Shown: positions 11,231 through 25,570, numbered from the stretch's first letter. The stretch is DNA of 64,000 nucleotides from Cavia porcellus (GCF_034190915.1 NW_026947484.1:70015482-70079481), one strand, 5' to 3'. Notes: generated by a model from the sequence alone, not told the origin. A program made the numbers and translations.

Positions 11231-12607
11231 TCCTTTTAATGCCATGGGGACAACTTAATAAATGACTGCAGCTACAGGATCCATTTTTGGAACCTGAAAG
11301 TTACTGCCTTAGTGTTACCAATGCAGGATCCTCAGCGTGAACAATCGATCTGAAATAATATTGTCAAATAATATTGCTCCCAAAGGTGGAATATTGAGTT
11401 GTTTGTAATCATAATGGACAAAATACTTGAACAAATGATAAGGCAAAGAAAAGGTAAAGGATTTCTTTCATGTATTTCCAAGGACTTAATGAACTCAAAT
11501 GACTACTGTGTTAAAATAGAGAGAGTCACCCGCCTCTGTTGTTCTGCACAAAAATGTCAGAGTTGCTATAATTTCCCCACTCTCCTCTGTCTCCTCTGGC
11601 TCCTCTTCTTCAGAATTGAATTCTTACTTAATTGTAATGAAGGGTCCTAGCTTCTTTACAGCACAGGAAGTGTAGCAACCGACTCCTCCTCTCTTAAATC
11701 TAAAAACATGTTATTTTAACTATTAAGACCAGAATAAATCATCAGCCTCGTCTTTCCTTAGTGAAAGTAACTTAATAGAAGAACTTAATACTTCATATAA
11801 ACAGGAAAGTGTTTTCCATCTTATGAGACTTTGCAATAAATTTAATTTCTAGACTTGATTCTGTAGTAACCATTTGGAGCTACCTGTTGAGATATGTACC
11901 TAGAATTGTCCTAAATCTGTGATTCAGTACCTTTTCTTCTTGAAATTTATAAACAATCAACAAATTTTGTATCATTTTATTATTAATGGATTTGTTTTTA
12001 GATTTAACTTCTTATAAATGAGTAATGATGAAATACATTTAATTTGTATACTACTAAGCATAAATTCCAACACACATTACTACTAGATTTCTTTTATTGG
12101 CATGTGTTTACCTTCTGAGTTTGGATAGCTCATGGAAATAATTTTCATTTCATACCTTGAACTATTTGGAAGCTGGTGGGCTTCTAGTTTTGTTAAAATA
12201 TTTACTATGGCAAAGGAAGTTTCTCTAAAATCCTTGCAAATACCATAGATGTACTGCAAAGTTCTTTAACTGAGAGATGGAAATGTGACGTTTCATTTGC
12301 GTGAAAGTAAATGGCAGGCTCCTGAGAGGGAATTTTACTAGAAACACAAAGAGAAAGATGGCAATGTCATGCCAGGATTTTCCCACCTGCTGTCCGACGT
12401 ACAGCCCTGCCACCTCAAAGACAGGTCACATGTTCTAGCCAGCCACACCCGATTTAGCCATTCAGAGTAATTTAGAAGTGGATGGGAAAAGAGATTTGGA
12501 TATAAGGAAATGTGAATCTCTCTTCTGCACCTTTGCTCTCTTACTTCCTTTCTCCACACATTTTGATGAAGTGAATAGAATGATATTCTTTCTCTATAAG
12601 ATAATGT
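11231..12607. other. Unassigned AT-rich sequence
   Basis: No gene or repeat family recognised. Confidence 0.4.
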
Positions 12608-12664
12608 GCACACACACATACACATACACATACACACACACATACACACACACACATGCACACA
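12608..12664. repeat. Imperfect (CA)n microsatellite
   Basis: CA units interrupted at intervals by CATA, so the allele is likely older and more stable than the perfect tracts elsewhere. The 127-codon minus-strand ORF over it is low complexity. Confidence 0.95.
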
Positions 12665-13300
12665 CCCTTTGTTGCTCTGGGACAGACTGTAGTTTGCCCG
12701 CAAAGCGCCTGTATGCTTCACCTTGTTCTCTGGGGCTCTAAATTGCCAATCTTGTGATGTGCTGTCACAACTTACGTGTGACTGACTGGTTTCAGAGCCC
12801 GCCGATCTATATGGAGAGGTGAGAATTTGTCACTGTGCATAAACAGAAAGATCATTCAGATCCAGTGATAGATCTGTTCTTTGCCTCAATTCGTCTGCTG
12901 CTATATTAGGGTAGCTCGGCAGCTGCCAAATCCAATTGTGAGCCTAGTTTTGTGGTTGAGAACACAGAAAAAGAAGCAATGATGTCCTGACACAGCCACT
13001 TTGAGGTACAGTAGCTGCAGAGGGAAAATATTATTGTAATCATTATGTCATAATATTTTCTGACATTTTACCCACCATAGGGACTACAGCAGCTATTTCA
13101 GCATCCTTTCTTAGGCATCACAGAAATAGTTTATGTGTTGTGGTTTTGGGGTACAAGTTAGCATCTGGGGTGTAAATGGGTGGGCAAATTCACACAGAAT
13201 TCAGTCTGACTTTCTCCAGGCCTGCTAATTAGCATTAGCATCTGTAATTAAAAATGAAGCTGTCACTCTTATGCCAAGGGCAAAATATGGTCAAATGACC
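12665..13300. other. Repeat-free block, candidate conserved noncoding element
   Basis: No repeat family is visible. The block holds paired homeodomain-type motifs, including the perfect palindrome GCTAATTAGC at 13224-13233 with TTAGCA and TAATTA just downstream. Such a motif cluster is seen in developmental enhancers. Conservation cannot be tested from one sequence, so this is inference. Confidence 0.25.
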
Positions 13301-16300
13301 CTTAAACAAGCTGCAGTGGGGTTCTATGAAAATGTTACAGATTTTGCAAAACTCATTAATGATGCCCAAGACAATGTGCTCATTAGATTGGAGCGTAAGA
13401 CATGCTCACAGTGGCTTATCTGCTTTTGTGCTCATTCACTCAGCTGTGTTCATCACTATTCATGTGGATTAAAGAGGGAGAAAAGAAATAAGATGAAAAG
13501 AAATAATATCAAGTCGTTATCAATCATAGTTAACTAGTGTCTTTTAGCAAGCAACCTCAGTTCAGATTCCATATGCAAGAGAAGCATGCTTCTGGGTTCT
13601 CTCACTTCCTTACGGGAGTGATGAAAGGTATTTTGCTTATTCTTTACCATGGTATGAACCTGGCTGTTTTAACCATAGGGAGGAAAAGCAAACATAGGGA
13701 AGGGTTCTTAGGACACAGACAGAACTTCACTAGGGATCGCCTTTGGATACAGGGTGTCACAGAGCACTTAAGGAGGTGAATACTTCAGTATGCAGCACAG
13801 CTCTCTGGGCCCCAGAGTGGACAGCCACTGCTCGGGTGGGTTATTTTTCTCCCAAATACCTGACTAAATAAAGGAGTCACTGGTGCAGTGCCCTTTTTTA
13901 ATGAGTCCTTAACAACCTCAATGGGAAATTCATAATTTTTTTTCAAGAACATTGCCAACTTTTTAACTATTCAGTGAGAGAGCAAAATCGGTATTCTTAA
14001 GTCTGAAATTTCAGGTGGACTGCCCACATTAAAAAATTAAAAATGCTTCTCTTGTTTGTTCCTTGCAAAAGAATCATAACTGTTCTAGCTCGTGGACACA
14101 TTAACAAAGCTAAACTTGTGAGCACTGGTGCTGTGGTTGCTGTGGTCTCTCCGGATATGGTCAGCCTGGCAATTGATTTAAATAAATCAGATAAGCTTGA
14201 CAGGCCCATCCGTATTCAATTAGTTTTTTAAAATATAAAAGAAAGTAGACTTTCGTTTTCTTTTTGAAAATGCAGCAAAATAATAGGCGTTTAAGTTTGT
14301 CTGTTAAGCTGCTCTGGGACTAAACACTTAGCCAGGGGCCTCGGCTGCAGCACCGCCAGCATCAGCACCCTTCCGGCTTGGGGACATGCTGTCACTGCCA
14401 CTGTGAGTAATTTTTCAGAACCTTTTACAGAACATTTCAAAAAATGCAGATCTCATCATGTCCCCAGAGTGGGAGCAACTGAATGAGGGCTCCCGGAGAA
14501 CTGTAAAGACAAGCCTTTAAATTTTTGCATAAATGTGAGGAAAGCCGCAGGAACAACATTTTGACGCTGGCTGGATCCTATCAGGGGAAAGCATCTATCA
14601 TGCTCTCTGGTGGGGAAGACATTTGTGAGATAGTTCTATCAAGTGGATTAGAAAGTCTTTCCACAGGGTTACTATGGAGCAGAGGTGGCAGGCCCCAATT
14701 CCCCGGGGAGGACAGGCAGGAAGTACCACGAGCACACCAAGTCCAGTAGGCGACAGGAAATAAAGAGCACTTGCAGGTCCCTGAGAGCTGATACTGGACT
14801 CTACTTACCATCGCCTTGTGGGAGCAGGAGCCAGGAGTTACTGGGTTTTTGGGAAAATAAACTGGAAATCTAGATATGTTGCAAAGCTTCCTAACCTAAA
14901 GATCTAAGCAACTTATTCAAAATGAATTCAACAAATCCAAGGCAAGTAAGATTTACCACACCAGCTAAATTTTTAACTTATGGAGTATGTTATTACACAG
15001 TGTGTATTTACTGAGGGTCTTCTGAACATAAACTCAACATTGCTGTTCTGAGGGTTTGCTGAATATACAGCACATGTTTAAGTTAGGGAGTTTACTACTT
15101 AGGAGCACAGCAGGTAACTGAGCTGAGTAAAGAAAGCAGCTCTCCATCAGTAAAGCGGAAATACAGCATAGTGTGGTGTATTCTAAAGTACAGTATTGTA
15201 TAGTATTAATATTTCTTTTTAAGAATAACATCTTTTGAGAAACAAGGACCACAATTAGTGAATGAGATGGGAAAGAGAAAAACTAAGGATAGAGTAATGC
15301 TCTGAAGTTGTAAAGCAGACCTGATCAATGAGCAAAAGCAGGATGGGATGGACAGTCTATTAGATTCAAATTATTTTACATAAACCTCTCTAAGTCATGT
15401 GACCAACACAAATTTAAGTTGCTTTAGGTTAGGAAGCTTTGAAAAAATATTTAGATTTCTGGTTTATTTTTCCACTGCTCTGACATTTGGTCATTTCCAT
15501 TATGTATAGAATAACATAGGACAGAACTATAAAAATATTACCTAGATTTTGATTCTTAGAAACTAATACTAACTTTAGAGGTCATGGGTAGCTAATTAAA
15601 GATAAATAAACTTGAAACAAGTTTTTATGGTTGTAAACAGCTCCACAGAATTATATTTTTAAAAATTTTTATTCACAGTGACAATGTGCCAAGTTATATG
15701 AAAAGAAGCACTGAGGATTTTTATAGGCTTCAGACATCACAAAACATGAATTCTGATGACAAATTTTTAAGATGTGACTTTAAATGGTAATAATCTTGAC
15801 ACTGTGAATTTCAAGACTAGGAATTTATCACTCTTCCATAAAACCGCATCCCATCTGCAAAACCCATCGCTATCTTTATAAAATATTCTCAGGTTTAGCA
15901 GGTTTGTACTCAAAACTTACTGGGGAAGCAAGGGAGGAGAAAAGCTATTCTAAATTCATTTGTATTTTTTAAAAAGCATATAGAGAAGGTAGGTTTTTTA
16001 TTTTTATTTTTTTTGAGATGTCGGGGTTATTCTTTCTTTTATATACTACAGAAGCCAAAATATCAATAAAATTTTTATCATTCTATTTAAAGAAGGCCAA
16101 ATGCAAAATTGGAACTCAGATAACCGAATGCAACATGTCTGAACCCTGTAAACTCATAATAGCTCTGCATTTTGCAGGCAGATAAAATGGCATAAAGCCA
16201 CAAGCTTGATATTTCTGAAACAGGCCTGCCATTCACTTCGTAAGGGAAACTGAGCTTCCCCAGCGAGTCCAGACTTTACACTTACATGTAATACACAGCA

Positions 16301-16814
16301 AACAAGGAGCTCAGGGCCACTACTATGTTGTAGGACCCATGGACCTAGTCTGAAGTTAGGGTCTTGTTCTCACTGTGGATGTGAAGCTGTAAGATTACGG
16401 CTACATCTTCAAAAACAGCAAGTTTGACAAAGAATTTGATCTCAATTAGTCATTGTCATCTCGGTACAAAAACAGTGAGGTCATGTATTTATGTCACCAG
16501 GTTATGTCTTTTAAGAAGTTCTGAGCTCACTCACATGGACTGAAAATGTTTTCAGACTTAGCCCTTCCATGCCGAAATATTCCCATGTGTTTGAGGTTCT
16601 TCATGAGATGAATATTGTGATGATTGCCTAAAATAGCATGCTTCCAAATTCCCTAATAGCCTGAGATTTTTTCCTAAATTATGAAATATTTGCTGCTGGT
16701 GGTAACGCTTCTGCCACTTTCATGGATAGGACATATGGCCTTCCTCCTTGAAATCGTGGTTGACTAAAGAAAAGCTGGTCAACATTTGGTTGAAAGAAGA
16801 TAAATGAATTTGAA
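13301..16814. other. Unassigned noncoding sequence
   Basis: No gene, RNA gene or confident repeat. The 62-codon plus-strand ORF at 14043-14231 has a normal amino-acid composition but matches no domain I know and has no splice or promoter context. Confidence 0.4.
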
Positions 16815-16970
16815 TTCTTCTGGTTTGGTATCCCAGCTCCACCACTCACTAAACATGGAACAGGAGTGCTGTTTAACTTCCTTAGCCTCACTTTCTTATC
16901 TAAAACATGGCAATAATAATAACACATAAGTGTAAAGGGTACGGTCAGAATAGTGCTATGTATTTAGATT
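16815..16970 (+). repeat. MIR SINE, sense
   Basis: TCCCAGCTCCACCACTCACTA, TTAACTTCCTTAGCCTCACTTTCTTATCTAAAACATGG, AATAATAATAACACATAAG and the following GTGTAAAGGGTACGGTCAGAATAGTGC follow the MIR consensus from the middle to near the 3' end. Confidence 0.85.
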
Positions 16971-19900
16971 TTTTTTCTATGTTTTTAACAGACTACTTTT
17001 TAGAGTATTAAGACATGTTGTGTAGATGTAGTTCAACTTCATAGCATTGAATATACTTTTTCAGTCATATGTAAACATGAAAAAAACTAAAGAAATACAG
17101 TGCTTTGCTGATTATTAATTGCTACGAGTTATTTAGGGTTTGCTACAGTGTCTACCTTTGTGCATTCATTATTTAACCCTTAATATGATCTAATACAAAT
17201 GCAAATAATCTAAGCAGACTAAAAAAATCATAGTATTCACTTCACAAAATTGTCGTAAAGATCCTAGGAGAAAACAAACGTAAAACTCTGAAAGACAGAG
17301 TAGACACAATACATAGAGAGGTCCCTTTCCCTTCGCTGTATGCCACAGACTTAAAAAAAGGGAACCAGAAGTAGAATCTCACAGCTCTTCAATAAATGTT
17401 CCTGCTGAATTACAGCCAAAGGAGAAAATAATTTCGGCACTGTTACAAAAGACGAAGACATGATGTCTAAAAGAAATAACTGTCCGGGTACCCTTAAGTG
17501 GTAGCCAGAACCCAATTTAGTGACAGTCTCAGTGCAAAAGACTTTGGGTGCATCCAGGGCGCGTCTCTGCCTTTCCCTGGTTTGTTTGCAGTTTACAAGG
17601 GGAAGGGGCAGCGGCCTTTGCCTGCTGCACCGACCTGGGCGTGCAAACGTTCAGGGCTGCAGCGCTGCCTGATGGCCCTGCTTGAGAGACGAGGAGACAC
17701 TTGAGACATTGATGCCTCAGGCGTGTAGAATGAAGCATAATAAACATTTTTCTTTTTTCAGTAAACCAAATACGCAGGGAGCAGCTGTGCTAGGAGAGTA
17801 GTATTTTCACAGTTACTTCTAGTAATAGCTGCACTTTAAAAGTGTTTCAACACTTGGGCTCTAGAAGCCCCACTGCCTTTATGTAAATTGCAGTTTTACT
17901 CAAGTTGGATCGTTTCTTGCTCTTCTCCTTTCAAGGCATCCCTGGTTCTTACGCCCATGGATAAAATGGTCTTTTCAGCTTTTATGTCACTGAAGTTTAG
18001 GGAAACGGAAGTGACAGACTTGGCGTTTCTTTTAAAAGCGCAGAGATAATTTTAAAATACGTTATAGCAAACTATATTTACGGTCATCTGTTGGTAGTCT
18101 ACATAGATCTCTGTTTTGGAAGAGTAGCTCTGAAACCTTATTTGGAAGTCACGAGAATTACGTCATCACTCCCAACACAAGTGCTGACAGCCATCTATCT
18201 ATCTTCAAGTGCATGGAGTCAGCCTGTTACTGTATAAACACGCTGCTGGGAGATGTAAGAGATATTTGGAAGAATGAACTGAATTTGTTTCTAGGCAAAT
18301 AGATTTGAAGGTGCAGCTCCTACTCTGAGAGCCTCTATGATACCTTGCAAAGCACCATGGGCACGAACTTGGCACTCGTGCCGCAGAAATCTTAGATAAA
18401 ATGTGAACTATTCTCTGTCCTGTAAATTTATTTGAGCCAAAGGACATCAAGTCTGTTAATTCTAAGCCACTAGATGTGGTTGTATGAATGACAAATAGTA
18501 ATTCCATACAACTTCTTATCATGCTGGTATTCTGACCATTTCTTGGCTTTATGTTTCTTTGTGTCACCATTACAGTCACTGATGATTTTGCTTTTTTAAT
18601 TGTTTTTTTTTTATTATTGCCTGTATTTCTCCCTGGAATGTAAGTTTCAATAGGATAGGATTTATTTTTTGAAAGCTGTTTGGTCACTGGTACATTCCTG
18701 GACTTTGAAACACTGACTGAGACATTTTAGATGTTTAGTAAATGTGAAGACAATGTATGAGTCACAATTGTGCATCTTGTTTTCTACGGAAGAGGGTGAT
18801 AATTAGTTTCTCCTCATAACCTACCTAAGAAAATGCCTGTGTGTAAACTTCTAATTTATAATTTTAATAGTAATCAAAGTCCTTCACAATGAAAGATGCA
18901 TTACTAGTAACTGATAAGGTCCACGACCCATGCATATGTTAAGTTCGAATTCTCATGAGTTTTAGGGCTACTTTTAATTGACTGGGACATTTTGGCCAAA
19001 TCATCTGCTTTAAGTAGTTGAAAATACATTGACGTAGAGAATTATCACAGGATAGAATTTAGATCTTTAATTCTAACCTTCCATTCAATGAAGCTTATGT
19101 TTGCAAAGTACCTTGAACGATGACGTTTCTGAGCTCTTTGAGCATTTTCATTGATAGAACCCAATACAGCTCTCTTTGTTTTTTTTACTATTTTTTAAGC
19201 ACAAATTTGTAAAATGTGTAATAAAATGCATATTTTTCTTCTAATCAGGCAGGAGGATCTTTCATCATAGAAATCATGGCACCATGACACCAGCCATGGT
19301 TCACTGTGGTCCAAGAAGATGCATCTTTCTCAGATTTTGGCACAAGCTTTCTGTTTTGCTAGTGGACAGGAAGTTTGTATTTCCTGTCTTACATCCACCA
19401 TCAGTAGTTTGAAATAGTAAAAGAAATGTTCAGACTGGGTAGTAATATGAACTCAACTTCTTGGCCTTTACTTAATCTATGTTCACATAACTTGGAAATG
19501 CAGGTAATACAATCTCTGTTGAGATTACCTTTGCTCACAAATTCATGGGGAGAAGGTTCATTCCACCTTGCATTCTCCTTTGGTGCTCATGAGTTTGAGG
19601 ACAGTGGACCTACTGATCATGGCAGTCTCAATCTGCAGAGCAAGTCTGAGCAGAGCCAAGGGGACGAGAGCTCCTCACCAGGCTCACTGTCACCACCTGT
19701 GCAGTCATATCTGGATGAGTCTTTGGGCTTTTTCCCATAGGTTGCTTGAATTGTAGAGTTAAATGCAAGCCTTTGTTTTGCGAAGAGGAAAACATGTATC
19801 CACCAGAGTAATGAATCTAAAGCTTTATTGTAAGAGTCATTTTGAAATTTTGTCAAAGTGAGTATTTATTAAATTTTAGCATCCCTCTATTAGACATTTT

Positions 19901-20219
19901 ATTGTATTTTAGACAAATTCCTAATGGTGCTGATGATGTCAGCCAGGGGCCGAAGAGAACTCAAGTGATTCCAAATCAGGTCAGATTTTTGCAGTTCTGA
20001 TGGTTTTCCTACTTGGAAAAAGAGCATATGTGAATACTTTGAAAAGTAATTCACAGAAGGAGACTTTACTTTTTCTGAATGTTACTATATCGTAGTCTTT
20101 CCCTTTTACTTCTAAAAGTTTTAGGATTGACTATAGCATGTTTGCATTTTTTTTCTCAGTGTCTCTCAGTGCATTTAATTTTAGAATCACCTGAATTACG
20201 ATTCCCTGTTTTGGGAGTT
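16971..20219. other. Unassigned noncoding sequence
   Basis: No recognised repeat except a weak L2/MIR3-like tail near 18710-18745. Two ORFs stand out by length (160 codons minus strand, 18205-18687; 104 codons plus strand, 19426-19740). Neither has a domain, signal peptide or repeat-derived protein signature, and both are treated as chance. Confidence 0.4.
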
Positions 20220-20300
20220 TTTAAGATAGGATCTGTCCAAATTGGCCTTGAACTTAATTCCCAGGTTGAAGTTACCAAGTACACTACCAAGCCTGGCTTA
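20220..20300 (-). repeat. Alu/B1-like (7SL-derived) SINE fragment, antisense
   Basis: TTAAGATAGGATCTGTCCAAATTGGCCTTGAACTTAATTCC...CACTACCAAGCCTGGCT is the reverse complement of a B1/Alu-type monomer (GCCAGGCTTGG...GTTCAAGGCC...ATCCTATC). 7SL-derived SINEs of this type are limited to rodents, primates and tree shrews, which supports the rodent call together with the ID elements. Confidence 0.7.
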
Positions 20301-23300
20301 CCCAGGATACTTTAGAAGAGAAATTATGAGTTAGTTGGGGGACTTCAGGAAGCAGGTATGAAACATTCTTTAGGATGTGGTTGGAAATGGGGATGGGAAG
20401 CAAAAACAATAGAATTCTGCACTTATTATAGGAATTAAAAATGCATGCCATTTAATTTACTCATCTTCCTGTGGAAACATCTGATCTTAAACCTGGTTTT
20501 CCACATACCTGCAGAATCACTGGATTTGTAGAGTGAAGATTTGAACTCGTGGGCACAGAACCCTCTTGTCATTTTAAGAGGGGTCCAGCAAGGAAACTGG
20601 CTGGTTTAATAAAATGTGTAAGGCAAGATGGGAAACAGAAAATTACTTGGCAAAATAGCTGAATCTCCAGCTTTCTTTAGGAAAGTAAAGTTCTACTACC
20701 CTCTTGCTTAACTTTAGTAACCAGACTGTACAATTCTTTGGTTTCCTAGTGATTTTGTAAAAAGGATATGGAAAGATGACTTCTAGCCTTGTCAAAACCC
20801 ATTTTACATGGCATTTAAGTCTCTAGTTGGTAATGAAAAATCAGTTTAACTTCCAACTTTTCTAATGTCTGTATTTTACTTACAAATGAATCAATAGTTT
20901 GCAATAGATGCACAGTTCTCCCTCCATTCAATGACAAAAGGAAATTTTGCTTATTTTCTGACTTTCAGGAATTTAACTTTATTATTTTAGACCTAAAGAT
21001 TATATAGCTTGGGTTAATCTTTTGTGGTTATTTATCAGCATTAGGGATGTAGATTGCTAAATGGACTCAGCAGTAAGTAAAGTAAATATAGTTTAATAAG
21101 TAATTTTGAGTACATTGCATGTCCTTAGCTTTCTGCTGCAGCAAATCCAGGATGGAAATAATAAGTTCTCTTCCTAAAAATTTCTTTCTTAGATTATTAG
21201 AATGTTAGGCATTCAGCAATTTTGATCAAACATATATTTTACATAATATTTTTGACTTTTTGATAATTGATTTCAAAATGAATTTTGCAGATGATGTAAT
21301 ATTATAATTCAATTTTTCTTTATTGTTGAATATAAAACAAAGACAAACTTTAAAATTTTTAACTTTGGTTCTTCATGTTTGAGTTAGGATAGCTTTGGTT
21401 ACCAGGCAAGGGAAGAGTCAATAGTGCTTGTTAAAAATGTATTTGCATTATGGAAATAAAGAAGAGACTAGAGGAGTAGATTGGGGAGAAAATAGGATAA
21501 ACTTTAAAAATTACCTTCTATAAATTAGCAGAACATTTTCCAGGCAGGCACTTACTCAACAGCTCATTTTATATGAAAGAAATGGAAAGGTTGTAAAAAA
21601 TAAAGTTGAGACTTTCATGCTTCATTCAAAATTTCTGAAAACAGTGTTTAGATCATAATGATACAACTGCAATATCAATGTTATAACAAGGTTTTTAAAA
21701 AAATGTCATTACCCAGGACATATAATAAAAAGTGAACCACTTTTGCTCAGATTGACCTTACTGGCTGTTTCCTCTGAAGGATCTTATCTTTCTTCAGGTA
21801 TTTCTGCACATTTCTCTTAAATTGTCACCCAAGGGGCACTAAGTCCCTTCTTCTGTGACCTCCTATCAGCCTGTGTGAAGCCTCACCCCATGTCTCACCC
21901 TGGACGGGCCTCATGAGTTGGTAATAGTGTTGGCTTTCTGTATATGAATAGGTTTTTGTTCCTGCTTTCTGCCTCAAAATTAGCACAGGTCTTACAAAAT
22001 AATATTTTCTAAAAAAACATATGTAGTTGATAAGAATAAGTGAAGCCACGATAGTAATTTCTATGCTGCAAATTTAAATGGCATGAAGTGCCACTGGATT
22101 ATATAGAGTATTTCCCCCCTCAGAAAGTCAAGACTCAGCATAAAGCCCAAGAGCCTTAGCTGCATAATCGATTCATTGAAATAAGACACAGTTCATTCTG
22201 ACTGTAGAACGGTGGTTCAGTGATTAGATTCGATTCAGAGATTGCTCATCCTTATTAAAAGAATTAAATGTTCAAAGTTTTTGAATGAATGGTCTGCACC
22301 ACTAGTTATTTTTTCTAGTTGCGTTCCTATTGTGGGCCATCAACGATCAGTCAATAATGTTATTTTGAAGGCTTAGGAGTCTTCTAGCTGTGAAATTTTT
22401 ATATTGTATATAAAACAACACAAACCTTTAAATCAGACACATACTCTATAAATACCCACTTGTACTTTGCGTTGAACCCAGTTTAGAAAGGTACGAGAAA
22501 GAAATTTTGTTTTTCTCTTCCCTAATCCAATGGCAGTTTTGATAAACTTTTGCCAAAGATAGAGAAGTTTAAATGAAAGAACAAAAATCGACAGATTAAA
22601 GAAGGGAGAGCAGAAGTGGGTTAAGCAAATGTTCAAAATAAACATAAAAAATTAAAAAAATTTAAAAAATTAAAAGACTAGTGTCATAAGTGAATAAATG
22701 ATAAAAAGAAGCAATAAATATAATATAGCAAAAGAGGAGAAAAAAGGAATCCATCCCAAGGAAGAGAGCCAGGAGATGTGGGAAAGCTGAGAAATGACGG
22801 GAAATAAGAAGAATTTGTAAGAGAATATAAATTCTGTAAAGACTTATAGAAAAGAAAACTTGAGAATGAACAGCTAACCAGCAGAATCAAATGTAGGAAA
22901 GAAAACCCCAACTATCCAGCGTTTACTGCTTGTTCAGCACCTAAACTCACAAGGCTCCATCTTTACCGTACAAATCGCGGTGATGAGCCAGGTTAGACAG
23001 AGCTAGAGAAGAGGTGCTCACGTGCATTTCACTTTTTGCTCCTATTTTTAGGTTAATAGTGACTTGCCGTGCTGCTTCTATTTATCAAAATATTTCTTTC
23101 CATTCTTTAGTTTATTAGTGGCTATGGTGGAGGGCTACAGAATGACTTCAGCCTACAGGCTGTCCCTTGTGAACAACTGCCCGTATGGGTTCTGATTTAT
23201 GCTGTTCCTTCTTTTGGTAACTGAACTGATTACCAATGACTATCCTCTAGGGGAAAAGTGACAGACAATACCTAGCATCGTAAATGATTTATTTTAGCAA

Positions 23301-24140
23301 AATCATAGAATTAAACTTGATCCTTAATGAGGTTACCACACGGCCACTGCTGTATTTGTATTTCCAGTCTGCAATGAACTCAAGTTAATAATGTGAATTC
23401 AATTTGTTGGCCTTTATTTGACCTTCATAGACATAGTTCATAAACAATGTAATAAAACCATTGTATAGGATAATTTTAGGATTTCTTTGTAAAAACATGA
23501 ATTCTATATTTTATTTTTTCTAATGCTTGTGAAATTTTGATGTCAGTGATTTTGTGTATAAAATGCTAGACCCTGTTACATAATCAGGCGATGGCCATTT
23601 TTCAATATGCTCAGAGGAAATCAATAAGGTCAGTAAGTGCAGTTGTTCAGAAATGGTCAATCTTTTAGACAGCTGAAAATGTAAAGTTACAATTTAAGGT
23701 AACCTAAAGTTAAATAGATTTATTAAATTTTCCGCTAAAATTCAGTAATTATTAATGTCCTCTGAAGAAAGTTATGTAATCTGTTCATCCCTCGAAGCAT
23801 CTATCCACCTACCCATCCCTTTATCGATTTGTTCATATTCTTCTTTGTTTCAAAAAGGTACTATGTGACTGACTAGTAACTTTCTATTAAATGTATCAAA
23901 GGCATGATACAGAAAGCAAACACCAGAGAAAAGCAGAACCTAGGTCTCTTGCAATCAAGATCAGAAACTGGGAAGAAATAGGAGATAATGTCATATCATG
24001 GAGATATCTATGAAAGACTGGAGGACTGGGAGAATATTGCCTCACCAGTGCATAATTTTGTACTAAACAACCCAAAGGAGGTTAACTGTGCTTCCAAATT
24101 GTTACAAATTGGGAGATAAAGTATGGTTCAGTTTTCTTAC
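20301..24140. other. Unassigned AT-rich sequence
   Basis: No gene or confident repeat family. Contains a very A/T-rich stretch near 22640-22680 and a degenerate (ATCC)n trace near 23795-23825. Confidence 0.4.
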
Positions 24141-24200
24141 TGCATTCATTCAACATATACTCAGGGTGCTGGGTACTGTACTAACTGATTGGGATAAAAT
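24141..24200 (-). repeat. L2 3'-end trace, antisense
   Basis: TGCATTCATTCAACATATACTCAGGGTGCTGGGTACTGTACTAACTG parallels the reverse complement of the L2 3' terminus (CATTCATTCAACAAATATTTATTGAGC... followed by a duplicated GTGCCAGGCACTGT block). Short and diverged. Confidence 0.5.
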
Positions 24201-25399
24201 AGTAAAGAAAAAAAAGCATCAGCCTTTTAGTAATCAGCATTAATAATAAACTGTAAGAGCCTGTCTCTCTTCGATTATCTAGATGACATAACCATCAGAT
24301 TTTTGGCAATTGCTATGGAAAAGTTATGTTATTTGCCCATTGTTCAGACAATTTGTTTGTTGCAAAGATTTCTTTGAAGTTCTGAAAGTGATCCATGGGT
24401 GTATGTGTTTGGAATTTATTTTTGGTCAGCTTTTAAAGTATGAATTTAATTTTACACAGCAGAGTAAATTATGGCCCACTGCTTTAGCCAACTAACAGCC
24501 ACAGACTGATCCATGTTGATTATGATGAAGGAAAAGGAACACTTTAGTTAATTATAGAATGAGTTTGCATGGTTTATCACCCCTGCATCTGCTGTGGAAA
24601 ACTTTTAAGGGATTCAATATACATGTGATTCTTTTCCTGGATGATCCTGTTGTTGTTACAGCTGGATTTCACCATCTGAATGATCTTGGGCTTGTGATTA
24701 GACCCTGAAGTGAAACACTATTTTGAATAAATCATTTTCTCCTAATAAAAACAAGTGTTTCAATTCAAGGTTGGTGATTAATGCAGTGGTACAATCAAGT
24801 TTTAGTTTTTGGCAGGATTTTAAAACTGGAAAGATATGATGCTTATGTATTTTTCTACCTGGTACAGAATACTAATTAGCATTCAGCTGCCTACTAAACT
24901 AAATATAGAGTTTGCTGCATAAAGATCATCGCCTCAATTTAATACTTTGACCTGGTTAATTAATCTTTCTTATCACAGCATTTTACCATTTATTTTGTTG
25001 TCATCTCTAAGATGCCTACAGTGGTGCATCTCTGTAGATAGTTAAATAGACTACAGGGATGTATGTGAAATGTTCATATTAGTCATAATGAAGCAACTTG
25101 TTATCAGGAAGATGCAAGATCACCAGAACTACAGGCAGGCTCGCAGCATGTAGAAAAGAAAGCCAGTTCCAGCAGTGTGAATGATACATTAAGTGCAACA
25201 TGACTGTTCGAAGCCAACTTTTTTTAAGAAAAAAAATAGTGTGTGGTTATAATATAGAACAAGTGGTGTTCATGCTGGAAACTGGTATGTGCATATAATA
25301 TATCTTGATCATTTTGAGACTTTTAAAAATGCAAATATTATACCTCAAGGCTGCCTTTCAGCTAATCATGCAACCACCTAAGGATCTGCTAGATTTGGT
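24201..25399. other. Repeat-free AT-rich block
   Basis: About 1.2 kb without a visible repeat. It has several TAATTA-like motifs (near 24550 and 24955) and a GTGATTAGACC stretch. It could hold conserved noncoding elements but nothing in the sequence alone proves it. Confidence 0.25.
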
Positions 25400-25570
25400 A
25401 CCTATTGCCTTATTTAATTTTTTGTCCTATCCAATGAAGTAGGTCCCTTTCTCCCGTTGGATGGGTGAGGAAATTGAGACTCAGGTGGATAGGTAACAGA
25501 TCCCAGTGGACTTAGAATGTAAGTAGGGCAGAAAGACACCTGATTGCAAAGCTCAATGTTTTTAGTTTCT
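25400..25570 (-). repeat. MIR SINE, antisense
   Basis: GATGGGTGAGGAAATTGAGACTCAGG, TGGATAGGTAACAGATCCCAG and ACACCTGATTGCAAAGCTC fit the reverse complement of MIR from its 3' half through the 5' end. Confidence 0.8.

Noticed and set aside
14043..14231. 62-codon ORF as a conserved small protein or processed pseudogene
   Set aside because: Composition is protein-like, but I can match it to no family, and there is no poly-A tail, target duplication or splice context.
18205..18687. 160-codon minus-strand ORF
   Set aside because: Longest ORF in the AT-rich half, but without a recognisable domain, signal peptide, upstream promoter or splice signals. Chance is the simplest explanation.
19426..19740. 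104-codon plus-strand ORF as an exon
   Set aside because: No acceptor or donor frames it and no domain is visible.
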